A stretch of DNA of 64,000 bases from Cyanobium sp. Aljojuca 7A6 (GTDB lineage Bacteria > Cyanobacteriota > Cyanobacteriia > PCC-6307 > Cyanobiaceae), in the NCBI RefSeq assembly GCF_024346455.1, contig NZ_JAGQCY010000008.1:1-64000 (forward strand). The letters run 5' to 3'. Below the pieces are notes generated by a model. It was not told the DNA's origin and did not search any database. It saw nothing but the letters and a program-made list of their open reading frames with translations. The position numbers were made by a program, and so were the translations under genes. Each line of letters starts with the position of its first letter. Within the stretch, counting starts at the first letter, position 1. This document shows positions 50,080 through 63,051 of the stretch, one piece after another.

Positions 50080-50559
50080 ATGGCCCTGAACGTGAGCGAC
50101 GTGGTGGTGCGCACCGCCAGCGGCGAGGAGCGCCGGCTCGGCGAGTGGGCCGGGACGGTGCTGCTGGTGGTCAATGTGGCCAGCCGCTGCGGCTTCACCC
50201 GCCAGTACGCCGGCCTGCAGAAACTGCAGCAGACCTACGGGCCCCAGGGCTTCACGGTGCTCGGCTTCCCCTGCAACGACTTCGGCGCCCAGGAGCCGGG
50301 AACGCTGGAAGAGATCCAGCAGTTCTGCACCAGCACCTACGGGGCCGACTTTCCCCTGTTCGACAAGGTGCACGCCACCGGCTCCAAGACGGCGCCCTAC
50401 GACACCCTCACCCAGGCGGAACCCGCCGGGGACGTGGCCTGGAACTTCGAGAAGTTCCTGATCGGCAAGGACGGCAGCGTGGTGGCCCGCTACAAGAGCG
50501 CCGTCGAGCCCGACGGGGCGGAACTGGTGGCCGCGATCGAAACGGCCCTGACGGCCTGA
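50080..50559 (+). CDS. Glutathione peroxidase-like thiol peroxidase
   Basis: Reduces hydroperoxides using thioredoxin or glutathione. The 159-residue protein has the catalytic Cys37 in NVASRCGFTRQYAGLQ, the PCNDFGAQEPGTLEEIQQFC segment that includes the second cysteine region, and WNFEKFLIGKDGSVVARY. This is the non-selenium Cys-type usual in cyanobacteria. ATG 50080 gives the standard N-terminus. The gene is followed after 37 bp by the antiporter on the same strand. Confidence 0.93.
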   Translation: MALNVSDVVVRTASGEERRLGEWAGTVLLVVNVASRCGFTRQYAGLQKLQQTYGPQGFTVLGFPCNDFGAQEPGTLEEIQQFCTSTYGADFPLFDKVHATGSKTAPYDTLTQAEPAGDVAWNFEKFLIGKDGSVVARYKSAVEPDGAELVAAIETALTA

Positions 50560-50596
50560 GCAGCGCCAGACTGCCGCCAGCGCAACGGCGACCCTG

Positions 50597-51811
50597 ATGG
50601 GCTGGCTGGGATTCGCCGAGTTGGTGATCCTCGGATTGCTGGCCGATGGCCTGTTCCGCAGGCTCGGGGTGCCCGGCCTGATCGGCATGCTGCTGGTGGG
50701 CGTGGCCCTGGGGAGCTCGGGATTAGGGGCGATCGACCCGCGGCTGCTGGCCCTCAGCGGCGATCTGCGTCAGATGGCCCTGATCGTGATCCTGCTGCGG
50801 GTGGGCTTTGCGCTCAACCTGACCACCCTGCGGCAGGTGGGCGGCCGGGTGCTGCTGCTGGCCTGGATCCCCGCCAGCTGCGAGGGCTTGATGATCACGG
50901 CCGTGGCCCAGCCGTTGCTGGCTCTGAGCTGGCTGGAGGCGGCGCTGCTGGGCTCGGTGGTGGCGGCCGTCTCGCCGGCGGTGGTGGTGCCGCTGATGCT
51001 GCGCTTGATTGAGGAGCGGCGCGGCACCGCCAAGGCGATCCCCTCGATGGTGATGGCCGCCGCCTCCCTCGATGACATCGCCGTGATCGTGGTCAATGGC
51101 CTGCTGCTGGGGCTGCTGGTGCAGCAGCAGAGCGACCTGCCGGGCCGGCTGCTGGGGCTACCGCTGGGATTGGCCCTGGGAGCGGCGGCCGGGGCGCTGC
51201 TAGGCTGGGGGCTGATCCGCTGGATCGAACGCTTCCGTCCCAACGCCAACCGCCAGGTGCTGATCGTGCTGGCCCTGGCGCTGCTGCTGCTGCGCCTGCA
51301 GGAACGCCTCAACGGCCTCGTGCCCTTCACCGGCCTGGTGGCGGCCATCGCCCTGGGGGTGGTGATCCTGGAATGGCGCCAGGATCTGGCCCATCCGATC
51401 GCCGCCAAGCTGGCTTCGATCTGGGTGTTCGCCGAACTGGTGCTGTTCGTGCTTGTGGGGGCCCAGCTCAACCTGGCGGTGGCCTGGCGCAGCGGCCTGG
51501 CCGGGCTGGCGGTGCTGGCCCTGGGGCTGCTGGCCCGCTCGATCGGCACCCTGGCCTGCCTGCACGACAGCCCCCTCAGCGCCGGGGAGCGCCTGTTCGT
51601 GGTGGTGGCCTACACCCCCAAAGCCACGGTGCAGGCGGCGATCGGCGCCATGCCCCTGATGGCGATGCAGGCGGCGGGACTGCCCAGCGGAGCTGGCGAG
51701 GTGATCCTGGCGGTGGCGGTGCTGAGCATCGTGACCACCGCCCCCGCCGGCGCCTGGCTGAGCGCCTGGGTGGCGGATCGGGTGCTGAAGCCTGAGCCGG
51801 CTGACGCGTGA
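50597..51811 (+). CDS. Monovalent cation/proton antiporter (CPA family)
   Basis: Membrane antiporter that probably exchanges Na+ or K+ for H+. The 404-residue, 11-12-helix protein has the CPA core with SPAVVVPLMLRLI and the paired-charge helix SLDDIAVIVVNGLLLG, where the Asp-Asp suggests ion/proton coupling. The usual N-terminal GLPGLIGMLLVGVALG-like loop is LGVPGLIGMLLVGVALG. No regulatory domain is attached. It lies behind the glutathione peroxidase gene. Ion preference cannot be read from the sequence. Confidence 0.87.
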   Translation: MGWLGFAELVILGLLADGLFRRLGVPGLIGMLLVGVALGSSGLGAIDPRLLALSGDLRQMALIVILLRVGFALNLTTLRQVGGRVLLLAWIPASCEGLMITAVAQPLLALSWLEAALLGSVVAAVSPAVVVPLMLRLIEERRGTAKAIPSMVMAAASLDDIAVIVVNGLLLGLLVQQQSDLPGRLLGLPLGLALGAAAGALLGWGLIRWIERFRPNANRQVLIVLALALLLLRLQERLNGLVPFTGLVAAIALGVVILEWRQDLAHPIAAKLASIWVFAELVLFVLVGAQLNLAVAWRSGLAGLAVLALGLLARSIGTLACLHDSPLSAGERLFVVVAYTPKATVQAAIGAMPLMAMQAAGLPSGAGEVILAVAVLSIVTTAPAGAWLSAWVADRVLKPEPADA

Positions 51812-51850
51812 GCTGACTGTTGGTCGGATCGGCACCCACAGGGGCCTGGC

Positions 51851-52185
51851 TCAGCCCGCCAACCAGCCGCGGCTGGCCCGCCCGGCAGCGGTGGACGCTT
51901 CCACCTGGAGCCAACGGCGCCCGCCCGGCTCCATCCATTGCCGCAACACCCGCAGCGGGGCCCCCGTTTCCAGCCGCGCCAGCACCGGCGCCTGGCAGCG
52001 GGGAGCGCAGTGGAGCCCGAGGCTGCCGTTGCTGAGCAGGGGCTCGGCCTGGCGCTCGCGGCGCCGGACTTCCGGCAAGCGCCGCTCGCCGCCGCCGGCG
52101 GGCAGGGCTGCCGGGGCCAGCAGGGCAAATCCCAGCAAGGCAGCCCAGCGCCAGGCCGGCACCGGCATGGGATGGCGTGGGTTCA

Positions 52186-52186
<1 letters not shown>
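51851..52186 (-). CDS. Secreted SH3b-like small protein
   Basis: A 111-residue protein: signal peptide (residues 1-30, ending ALPAGG) then a bacterial SH3-type domain (LGLHCAPRCQAPVLARLETG, LRVLRQWMEPGGRRWLQVEA, RGWLAG). SH3b domains bind cell-wall or protein ligands in the periplasm. Its ATG shares one base with the gyrB stop, so the two are translationally linked. Confidence 0.75.
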
Positions 52187-54144
<1,958 letters not shown>

Positions 54145-54372
54145 TCAGAAAAGGTCTCCCCAGGGGGCTGACAAGGGCGGCGAATCCCAGGGGCGGTGGG
54201 GCGGCAATGGGGCGAAGCGGCTCCGAAAGGACGCTGCGCAAAGGGCAATCTACCACCGCCGTCCCGGAGGGGCGCAGAGGCGCCTCTGGGAACCGATTTG
54301 CAACGGGGGTGCAATCGCCCCTCGATTCCACCTCCGGCAGGATGGCCCGATCCCCCCTGCCCAGGCCGCCCT

Positions 54373-55320
54373 GTGGCGCCCCCCCCCGGAGCCGAACCCA
54401 GCGCCGAGCTGCCCCTGGTGATCGCCCTGCTGGGCCCGACGGCCAGCGGCAAGACCTCCCTGGCGATCGAGCTGGCTGAGGCCCTCGATCTGGCCGTGCT
54501 GTCGGTGGACTCCCGCCAGATGTACCGCCACATGGACGTGGGCACGGCCAAGCCCAGCCCCGAACAGCGGGCCCGGGTGCGCCACGAACTGCTGGATCTG
54601 AGCGACCCCGACCAGCCGCTCACCCTGCAGGAGTTCACGGCCCTGGCGGGCACCGCGATCGCGGCGGAACACCGGCGCCGGGGCGTGGCCCTGCTGGTGG
54701 GGGGCAGCGGGCTTTATCTCAAGGCCCTGCTGGCGGGCCTGCAGCCACCGGCGGTGCCGCCCCAGCCGGCCCTGCGGGCCCAGTTCGCCGCCCTGGGTCA
54801 GGCCGTCTGCCACCAGCTGCTGCAGCAGAACGACCCACGGGCGGCAGGGCGGATCGCCCCGGCCGACGCGGTGCGCACCATCCGGGCCCTGGAAGTGCTC
54901 TATGCCACCGGGCGGCCCCTGTCGGCCCAGCAGACGCTTTGCCCTCCCCCCTGGCGGGTGCTGGAGCTGGGACTGGATCCGGCCGACCTGCCCCAGCGCA
55001 TCGGGCGCCGCACGGCCGCCCTCTATGGCGGCGGCCTGGTGGAGGAAACGGCCCAGCTGATCGATCGCTTCGGCGCCGACTGCCCCCTGCTGGAAACGAT
55101 CGGCTATGGCGAAGCCGCCGGGCTGCTGCGGGGCGAGCTGAACCGGGATGGGGCCATGGCCCTGACGGAACGGCGGACCCGGCAATACGCCAAACGCCAG
55201 CGCACCTGGTTCCGGCGCCAGCACCAGCCGCTCTGGTTGACGGATCCGGCCACCGAAGGGGCTTCGGAGGCGGATGTGCTTCAGCGGGCGGTGGCGGCGG
55301 CCATGGGCGGTTTAGGGTGA
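54373..55320 (+). CDS. miaA: tRNA dimethylallyltransferase MiaA
   Basis: Adds an isopentenyl group to A37 of tRNAs that read codons starting with U. The 315-residue protein has the P-loop [20 protein letters not shown], the [16 protein letters not shown] substrate motif and the C-terminal [16 protein letters not shown]. No ATG precedes the conserved region closely; the GTG at 54373 (VAPPPGAEP) is chosen. The frame continues upstream to 54196 without conservation. Confidence 0.93.
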   Translation: MAPPPGAEPSAELPLVIALLGPTASGKTSLAIELAEALDLAVLSVDSRQMYRHMDVGTAKPSPEQRARVRHELLDLSDPDQPLTLQEFTALAGTAIAAEHRRRGVALLVGGSGLYLKALLAGLQPPAVPPQPALRAQFAALGQAVCHQLLQQNDPRAAGRIAPADAVRTIRALEVLYATGRPLSAQQTLCPPPWRVLELGLDPADLPQRIGRRTAALYGGGLVEETAQLIDRFGADCPLLETIGYGEAAGLLRGELNRDGAMALTERRTRQYAKRQRTWFRRQHQPLWLTDPATEGASEADVLQRAVAAAMGGLG

Positions 55321-55340
55321 ACAGCTAACCGCCCCTGTGA

Positions 55341-55922
55341 ATGCCTCCCCGTCCCCGTTTTGATCGCCGTGCTCCCGTGCGGGAGCTGCCCAACATCAAC
55401 GACCGCATCAGCTACCCCAACCTGCGTGTGGTGGATGCGGACGGCAGTCAACTGGGAGTCATCACCCGAGAGGCGGCCCTGGAGGTCGCCCGCGACCGCG
55501 AGCTGGATCTGGTCCTGGTGAGCGAGAAGGCCGATCCGCCGGTCTGCCGGATCATGGATTACGGCAAATACAAGTTCGAGCAGGAGAAGAAGGCCAAGGA
55601 GGCCAAGAAGAAGTCGCACCAGACCGAGGTCAAGGAGGTGAAGATGCGCTACAAGATCGATCTGCACGACTACCAGGTGCGCATCGGTCAGGCGGTCCGC
55701 TTCCTCAAATCCGGCGACAAGGTGAAGTGCACGGTGATCTTCCGGGGCCGGGAGATCCAGCACACGGCCCTGGCCGAACAGCTGCTCTATCGCATGGCCA
55801 AGGATCTCGAAGAGAACGCCGAGATCCAGCAGCCCCCCAAGCGGGAAGGTCGCAACATGATCATGTTCCTGAGCCCGCGCAAACAGGCCGCCGGCAAGAC
55901 GGCCGCTGCCGCTGCGGGCTGA
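55341..55922 (+). CDS. infC: Translation initiation factor IF-3
   Basis: Prevents premature subunit joining and checks the start codon. The 193-residue protein starts [20 protein letters not shown], typical of picocyanobacteria, has the N-domain ([21 protein letters not shown]) and C-domain ([27 protein letters not shown]). It follows miaA by 20 bp. No unusual start codon: it uses ATG at 55341, unlike the AUU autoregulated start of enterobacteria. Confidence 0.96.
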   Translation: MPPRPRFDRRAPVRELPNINDRISYPNLRVVDADGSQLGVITREAALEVARDRELDLVLVSEKADPPVCRIMDYGKYKFEQEKKAKEAKKKSHQTEVKEVKMRYKIDLHDYQVRIGQAVRFLKSGDKVKCTVIFRGREIQHTALAEQLLYRMAKDLEENAEIQQPPKREGRNMIMFLSPRKQAAGKTAAAAAG

Positions 55923-55930
55923 GCCTGCCC

Positions 55931-56725
55931 TCAGGCTTGCCCCTGGCCCCCTGGTGCCCCCAGCCCCTGCTCGAAGGCCTCCAGCAGCAGTGACCAGCCC
56001 TGCTCCGCCGCCTCTGGGCGATGGTCGGGCCGGGCCGAGCACATGAAGCCGTGGCCCCCCTCCAGGAGCACCAGGCGGTGCGCACTGGACACGGCGAGGG
56101 CCGTTTCGATCGCCGCCACGTCCGCCGGGGGGATGAGGGGATCGGCATCGCCACAGACACACAGCAGCGTGCCGCCGATCGACGGCACCAGCGTCAGGCT
56201 GGCGGGACCGCCACCGGGGCGGCCCGTGGCCACACCGGCTCCATAGAAATCGACCGTGACAGCCACCTGGGGCAGGGTGGCCGCCAGCAGGGCGACGTGG
56301 CCACCGAAGCAGAACCCCACACACCCCAGGCCGGTGGCAGACGCGGGCAACTGCTGCTGCAGCCAGTCGGCGGCCAGGCCCACATCGGCCAGCAGCTGGT
56401 CGGTGCAGGTGAGCTCCTTGTGGCGGCGGCCCAGCGCCAGGTCATCCGGGCCATAACCCAGCTCCAGCTCAGGGGCGGTGCGGGCGTACAGGGGCACCGC
56501 CAAAGCCGCGTAGCCCGCTTCGGCCAGCCGCTGGGTGACGCTGCGGATCCAGCCGTTGAGGCCAAACACCTCCGGCAGCACCAGCACGCCGCCCCGGGGC
56601 GGTGTGCCGGCGGGCCTGGCCCACCAGCAGCGCAGCGGAACCTGGTCCGGCCGCCGGGGCTCGAGCTGCAACCAGGAGGCGACGGAATCGGAGTGGGACA
56701 AACCGGCACAGGGCAACCGGCACAT
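55931..56725 (-). CDS. Dienelactone hydrolase-family alpha/beta hydrolase
   Basis: Hydrolyses ester or lactone substrates. The 264-residue protein has the DLH fold with GGVLVLPEVFGLNGWIRSVT, the nucleophile Cys in GCVGFCFGGHVALLAA (GxCxGG), CVCGDADPLIP and the catalytic His in LEGGHGFMC. The Cys nucleophile marks it as DLH-like rather than serine esterase. It converges with infC, 8 bp apart. True substrate in cyanobacteria is not known. Confidence 0.88.
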   Translation of the reverse strand: MCRLPCAGLSHSDSVASWLQLEPRRPDQVPLRCWWARPAGTPPRGGVLVLPEVFGLNGWIRSVTQRLAEAGYAALAVPLYARTAPELELGYGPDDLALGRRHKELTCTDQLLADVGLAADWLQQQLPASATGLGCVGFCFGGHVALLAATLPQVAVTVDFYGAGVATGRPGGGPASLTLVPSIGGTLLCVCGDADPLIPPADVAAIETALAVSSAHRLVLLEGGHGFMCSARPDHRPEAAEQGWSLLLEAFEQGLGAPGGQGQA

Positions 56726-56803
56726 GGTCGTATGACAACGAGGGAATTGTCACGGGGGCGAAAGCTCCTTAGGGTGGCGGCCAGACCCCCTGGCCACACT
56801 GGC

Positions 56804-57793
56804 GTGCGTTTTCACATTCAGCAGGAGAGCGACATCCCGGCGTCGACCCAGCTGTACAACCAGATCTGCTTCGCCATCGCCGCCCGGCATTACCCGCCGG
56901 GCCACAGGCTGCCGAGCACACGTCAGCTGGCCATGCAGACCGGCCTGCACCGCAACACGATCAGCAAGGTCTACCGCCAGCTCGAAACGGACGGCGTGGT
57001 GGAGGCCATGGCCGGCTCAGGGATCTATGTACGCGACCAGCAGAACCCGCGCGAGATCAAGCCGCCGCCGGGGCTGCGCAGCAAGGCGCTGCCGGATATC
57101 GACCGGGAGGTGCGCCAGAGCGTCGATGGTCTGCTGAATGCCGGCTGCACCCTGCAGCAGGCCCGCGAACTGCTCACCCGCGAGATCGACTGGCGGCTGC
57201 GCTGCGGCGCCCGGGTGCTGGTGAGCACCTCCCGCGAGGACATCGGCGCCTCGATCCTGATTGCCGAGGAACTCAGGCCCAGCCTGGAGGTGCCGGTGGA
57301 GGTGGTGCCGATCGAGGAGCTCGAATCGGTGCTGGAAACCTCCAGCAAGGGAACGGTGGTCACCAGCCGCTACTTCCTGCAGGAAGTGGAGCAGATCGCC
57401 AAGGTGCACGGGGTGCGGGCCGTACCGGTGGACCTCAACGACTTCGGCCACGAACTGGGCATGCTCAAGGAGCTGCGCCCCGGCAGCTGCGTGGGCCTGG
57501 TCAGCATCAGCCCAGGCATCCTGCGGGCCGCCGAAGTGATCCTGCACAGCATGCGGGGCAACGAACTGCTGGTGATGACGGCCAATCCCGACACCAGCAG
57601 CCGCCTGCTGGCGTTGCTGCGGGCCTCCAGCCACGTGATCTGCGACAAGCCCAGCCTGCCCCTGGTGGAGCAGACCCTGCGCCAGAACCGCGCCCAGCTG
57701 ATGCGCCTGCCGATGGTGCACTGTGCCCAGAGCTACCTTGGCACCGCCACCATCGACCAGCTGCGCAAGGAGATCGGCCTCCTGGCGGTCTGA
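56804..57793 (+). CDS. plmA: GntR-family regulator PlmA
   Basis: Cyanobacterial transcription factor of the YtrA-like GntR group, reported to interact with PII and PipX and to affect photosystem ratio. The 329-residue protein begins RFHIQQESDIPASTQLYNQI, with the winged-helix YPPGHRLPSTRQLAMQTGLH and NTISKVYRQLETDGVVEA, characteristic of PlmA. A C-terminal ligand domain follows (about 80-329). The GTG 56804 is taken as start because it gives this N-terminus; the frame continues upstream to 56021 without family sequence. Followed by vapBC. Confidence 0.82.
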   Translation: MRFHIQQESDIPASTQLYNQICFAIAARHYPPGHRLPSTRQLAMQTGLHRNTISKVYRQLETDGVVEAMAGSGIYVRDQQNPREIKPPPGLRSKALPDIDREVRQSVDGLLNAGCTLQQARELLTREIDWRLRCGARVLVSTSREDIGASILIAEELRPSLEVPVEVVPIEELESVLETSSKGTVVTSRYFLQEVEQIAKVHGVRAVPVDLNDFGHELGMLKELRPGSCVGLVSISPGILRAAEVILHSMRGNELLVMTANPDTSSRLLALLRASSHVICDKPSLPLVEQTLRQNRAQLMRLPMVHCAQSYLGTATIDQLRKEIGLLAV

Positions 57794-57832
57794 GGGCCAA
57801 CCCGTGAGGGGCGGAGGGGGCCGAGGCTGGCG

Positions 57833-57856
57833 GGTAGAATAGTTGAGATTTCTACC
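57833..57856 (+). promoter_or_regulatory. Probable vapBC promoter/operator palindrome
   Basis: GGTAGAA (57833-57839) and TTCTACC (57850-57856) form a perfect 7-bp inverted repeat with a 10-bp spacer, ending 10 bp before the vapB ATG. The left arm overlaps a -10-like TAGAAT (57835-57840). This is the expected form of a VapB autoregulatory site; the binding is inferred. Confidence 0.65.
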
Positions 57857-57866
57857 ATGCAGGGCC

Positions 57867-58136
57867 ATGGGCATGAACATCAAGGACCCCAGGGTCCATG
57901 CCATGGCCAAGGACCTGGCCGCGCGCCGGGGCACCAGCGTGACGGAGGCCGTTCGCCAGGCCCTGGAGGCGGAGCTCACCAGAACAACGGCACCCGGGCC
58001 TGAGAACGTTCGCTCCACCAGACTGGAAGCCATCCGTCAGATCCAGGAACGCTTCTCGGAGCTGCCGATCAGGGATCCGCGTTCCTGCCGCGACCTGCAG
58101 GACAGTCTCTACGACGACCGTGGCCTGCCGATCTGA
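57867..58136 (+). CDS. vapB: VapB-type antitoxin
   Basis: DNA-binding antitoxin that neutralises the PIN toxin encoded next to it. The 89-residue protein has the family opening MGMNIKDPRVHAMAKDLAAR, then RGTSVTEAVRQALEAEL (ribbon-helix-helix-like), and a variable C-terminal half that should bind the toxin (IQERFSELPIRDPRSCRD). ATG 57867 (or 57873) is the start. The downstream vapC begins directly at the next base after the stop. The site at 57833-57856 probably provides autoregulation. Confidence 0.82.
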   Translation: MGMNIKDPRVHAMAKDLAARRGTSVTEAVRQALEAELTRTTAPGPENVRSTRLEAIRQIQERFSELPIRDPRSCRDLQDSLYDDRGLPI

Positions 58137-58550
58137 ATGACCCCATCCCCCATGGTCATCGACACCTCAGCCTTTCTGGCGGTTCTGTTCAAGGAAGACG
58201 AGGCCGAGGCTCTGTCCGTGCGGATGGCGGAGGCCCCGATGCTGCTGATGTCAGCGGCAACGAAGCTGGAAGCCTCCCTGGTGGCCGAAGGAAGCCGCTT
58301 CGGCGCCTCCAGCGAGGCCGTCGAATCCCTCTGCCAGGCCCTGGACATTCAGGTGCTGCCCTTTGGTCAGAGCCATCTGCTGTGGGCGCTCAGGGGCTGG
58401 CGCGAGTTCGGCAAGGGGCGCCACCGGGCAGGGCTGAATCTGGGCGACTGCTTCAGCTACGGACTGGCCAGGGCCATGAACATGCCGCTGCTCTACAAGG
58501 GGGATGACTTCCAACGCACCGACGTGCGCTCACCCGAACCGGGCACCTGA
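58137..58550 (+). CDS. vapC: VapC-type PIN-domain toxin ribonuclease
   Basis: Metal-dependent ribonuclease, toxic unless bound by VapB; family members cut tRNAs or rRNA. The 137-residue PIN protein has the acidic residues in [20 protein letters not shown] (Asp9 region), [12 protein letters not shown] (Glu45), and [20 protein letters not shown] with Asp (about 103) and KGDDFQRTD (about 122-130). The acidic quartet is intact, so it is probably active. It starts at ATG 58137 directly after vapB; ATG 58152 (MVIDTSAF) is an alternative. Confidence 0.88.
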   Translation: MTPSPMVIDTSAFLAVLFKEDEAEALSVRMAEAPMLLMSAATKLEASLVAEGSRFGASSEAVESLCQALDIQVLPFGQSHLLWALRGWREFGKGRHRAGLNLGDCFSYGLARAMNMPLLYKGDDFQRTDVRSPEPGT

Positions 58551-58561
58551 AGGATCCCACC

Positions 58562-59311
58562 ATGCTCGATGCACTCAGGGCCGACCTGGCCATCATCCGG
58601 CAGCGGGATCCGGCGGCCAGGGGCACCCTGGAGATCCTGCTCTGCTACCCGGGCTTCCACGCCCTGGAGCTGCACCGCTTCAGCCACCGCCTCTGGCGGC
58701 TGGGGCTGCCCCTGCTGCCGCGGATGCTGAGCCAGCTGGGGCGCCTGCTCACCGGGGTGGAGATCCACCCCGGAGCCCGCATCGGCCGGGGCGTGTTCAT
58801 CGACCACGGCATGGGCGTGGTGATCGGTGAAACCAGCGTCATCGGTGACAACTGCCTCCTCTATCAGGGGGTGACCCTGGGGGGCACCGGCAAGGAACAC
58901 GGCAAGCGTCACCCCACCTTGATGGACAACGTCGTGGTGGGGGCGGGAGCGAAGGTGCTGGGGGCGATCACCGTGGGCTCCAACACCCGCATCGGCGCCG
59001 GCTCGGTGCTGCTGCGCAACGTGGGGGCCGACAGCACCGTGGTGGGCATTCCCGGCCGGGTGATCCACCAGGCGGGAGCCCGCATCGATCCCCTGGCCCA
59101 CTCCGCCCTGCCGGATGCGGAGGCGTCGGTGATCCGCAACCTGATGGAGCGGATCGACAGCCTCGAGAGCGACGTCAACCGGCTGCAGGCCTGCCTGAAG
59201 GAAGTGGCCGCCGGCAGGCCACTGCAGGAACCCTGCAGCGGCAATGCCCAGAACCTGCGCGATCGGGAGATCCTGGAGTTTCTGGGAGACAACCCGGACG
59301 TCCCCAACTGA
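58562..59311 (+). CDS. cysE: Serine O-acetyltransferase CysE
   Basis: Acetylates serine to O-acetylserine, the substrate for cysteine synthase. The 249-residue protein has the N-terminal helical domain ([18 protein letters not shown]) and the left-handed beta-helix with hexapeptide repeats ([36 protein letters not shown]), and a C-terminal tail. ATG 58562, 11 bp after vapC; the spacing suggests read-through from vapBC though function is unrelated. It converges with secA. Confidence 0.96.
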   Translation: MLDALRADLAIIRQRDPAARGTLEILLCYPGFHALELHRFSHRLWRLGLPLLPRMLSQLGRLLTGVEIHPGARIGRGVFIDHGMGVVIGETSVIGDNCLLYQGVTLGGTGKEHGKRHPTLMDNVVVGAGAKVLGAITVGSNTRIGAGSVLLRNVGADSTVVGIPGRVIHQAGARIDPLAHSALPDAEASVIRNLMERIDSLESDVNRLQACLKEVAAGRPLQEPCSGNAQNLRDREILEFLGDNPDVPN

Positions 59312-59326
59312 AGCGGCGAAACGCCC

Positions 59327-62161
<2,835 letters not shown>

Positions 62162-62337
62162 GGAGAAAGCCTGTCCGTAGTTGCTTACCCTACCATCGCG
62201 AAACCGCGGCCGAGAGCGAAGAAACGTGCTGCTGCAAGGGTTCTCGGCGTCTCTTGCGTCGGGGATCCGCACCTGCAGAGGCCCGCGGCACCGGCCGCCA
62301 AGCAGGATTCGCAGCTGATGCCCTTCACACCGGCCCG

Positions 62338-62802
62338 TTGAGCAGCGCCACCCCCAGGCACGAGGCCCCCTCCCTCGCCCCGATCCGGCTGGTCCGCCAC
62401 GGCGGCCTGTGCCTGCGCCTGCGCTGGCGGCTGGCGGCCCTCGGCGCCCTGCTGGATGGCCACAGCTTCTGGGCCACCGGCCGGCAGCGATCCCAGCTGA
62501 GGCGCATGCTCAGCGGCAGCCAGGTGGTGGTGAGCGCCTGGCAGGGCAAGAACCTGGTGGGATTCGGACGCGCCACCAGCGACTGCGTGTTCCGCGCCGT
62601 GCTCTGGGACGTGGTGGTGGCCGAGGACCAGCAGGGGCAGGGACTGGGCCGGCGGATCGTCGAGGAACTGCTGGCCAGCCCGCCCGTGGCCGCCGCCGAG
62701 CGGGTCTACCTGATGACCACCACAGGCGAGGGCTTCTACGAGAAGCTGGGCTTCAGCCGGGTGGACAGCCAGCGCCTGATGCTGAAACAGACAAGCGGAT
62801 GA
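62338..62802 (+). CDS. GNAT-family N-acetyltransferase
   Basis: Acetyl-CoA-dependent acetyltransferase of unknown substrate. The 154-residue protein has the GNAT acetyl-CoA loop [20 protein letters not shown] (Q/R-x-x-G-x-G/A) and the final beta-strand region [20 protein letters not shown]. No ATG gives a sensible N-terminus; the TTG at 62338 ([11 protein letters not shown]) is chosen with low certainty. The stop codon and the last two codons lie inside the tRNA-Gly gene on the other strand (9-bp overlap). Confidence 0.82.
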   Translation: MSSATPRHEAPSLAPIRLVRHGGLCLRLRWRLAALGALLDGHSFWATGRQRSQLRRMLSGSQVVVSAWQGKNLVGFGRATSDCVFRAVLWDVVVAEDQQGQGLGRRIVEELLASPPVAAAERVYLMTTTGEGFYEKLGFSRVDSQRLMLKQTSG

Positions 62803-62865
62803 AGAGATTCGAACTCTCGACCCTCTCCTTGGCAAGGAGATGCTCTACCACTGAGCTACATCCGC
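62794..62865 (-). tRNA. tRNA-Gly (anticodon GCC)
   Basis: The minus strand folds as a 72-nt cloverleaf: acceptor GCGGATG/CATCCGC, D-arm TAGCTCAGTGGTAGAGC, anticodon arm TCTCCTTGCCAAGGAGA with loop TTGCCAA (anticodon GCC), and T-arm GAGAGTTCGAATCTCTT. CCA not encoded. Overlaps the end of the GNAT gene. Confidence 0.95.
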
Positions 62866-63051
62866 GCTTGACGGGGCCAGGCGTGAGTGCCGTTAACGGC
62901 GCTGGGCTTGGCTCGGCCGGTTCGCACCGACGAGTTGAGCATGCCCCATGGGGGCGCCCTTGGTCAAATGGGGGCAGCGACACCGAGTCCAGGGCCAGGG
63001 GAGCCAGGCGGAACCACCCATAAAGTCCACAGGTGGCGGCGGCGGCAAGGC

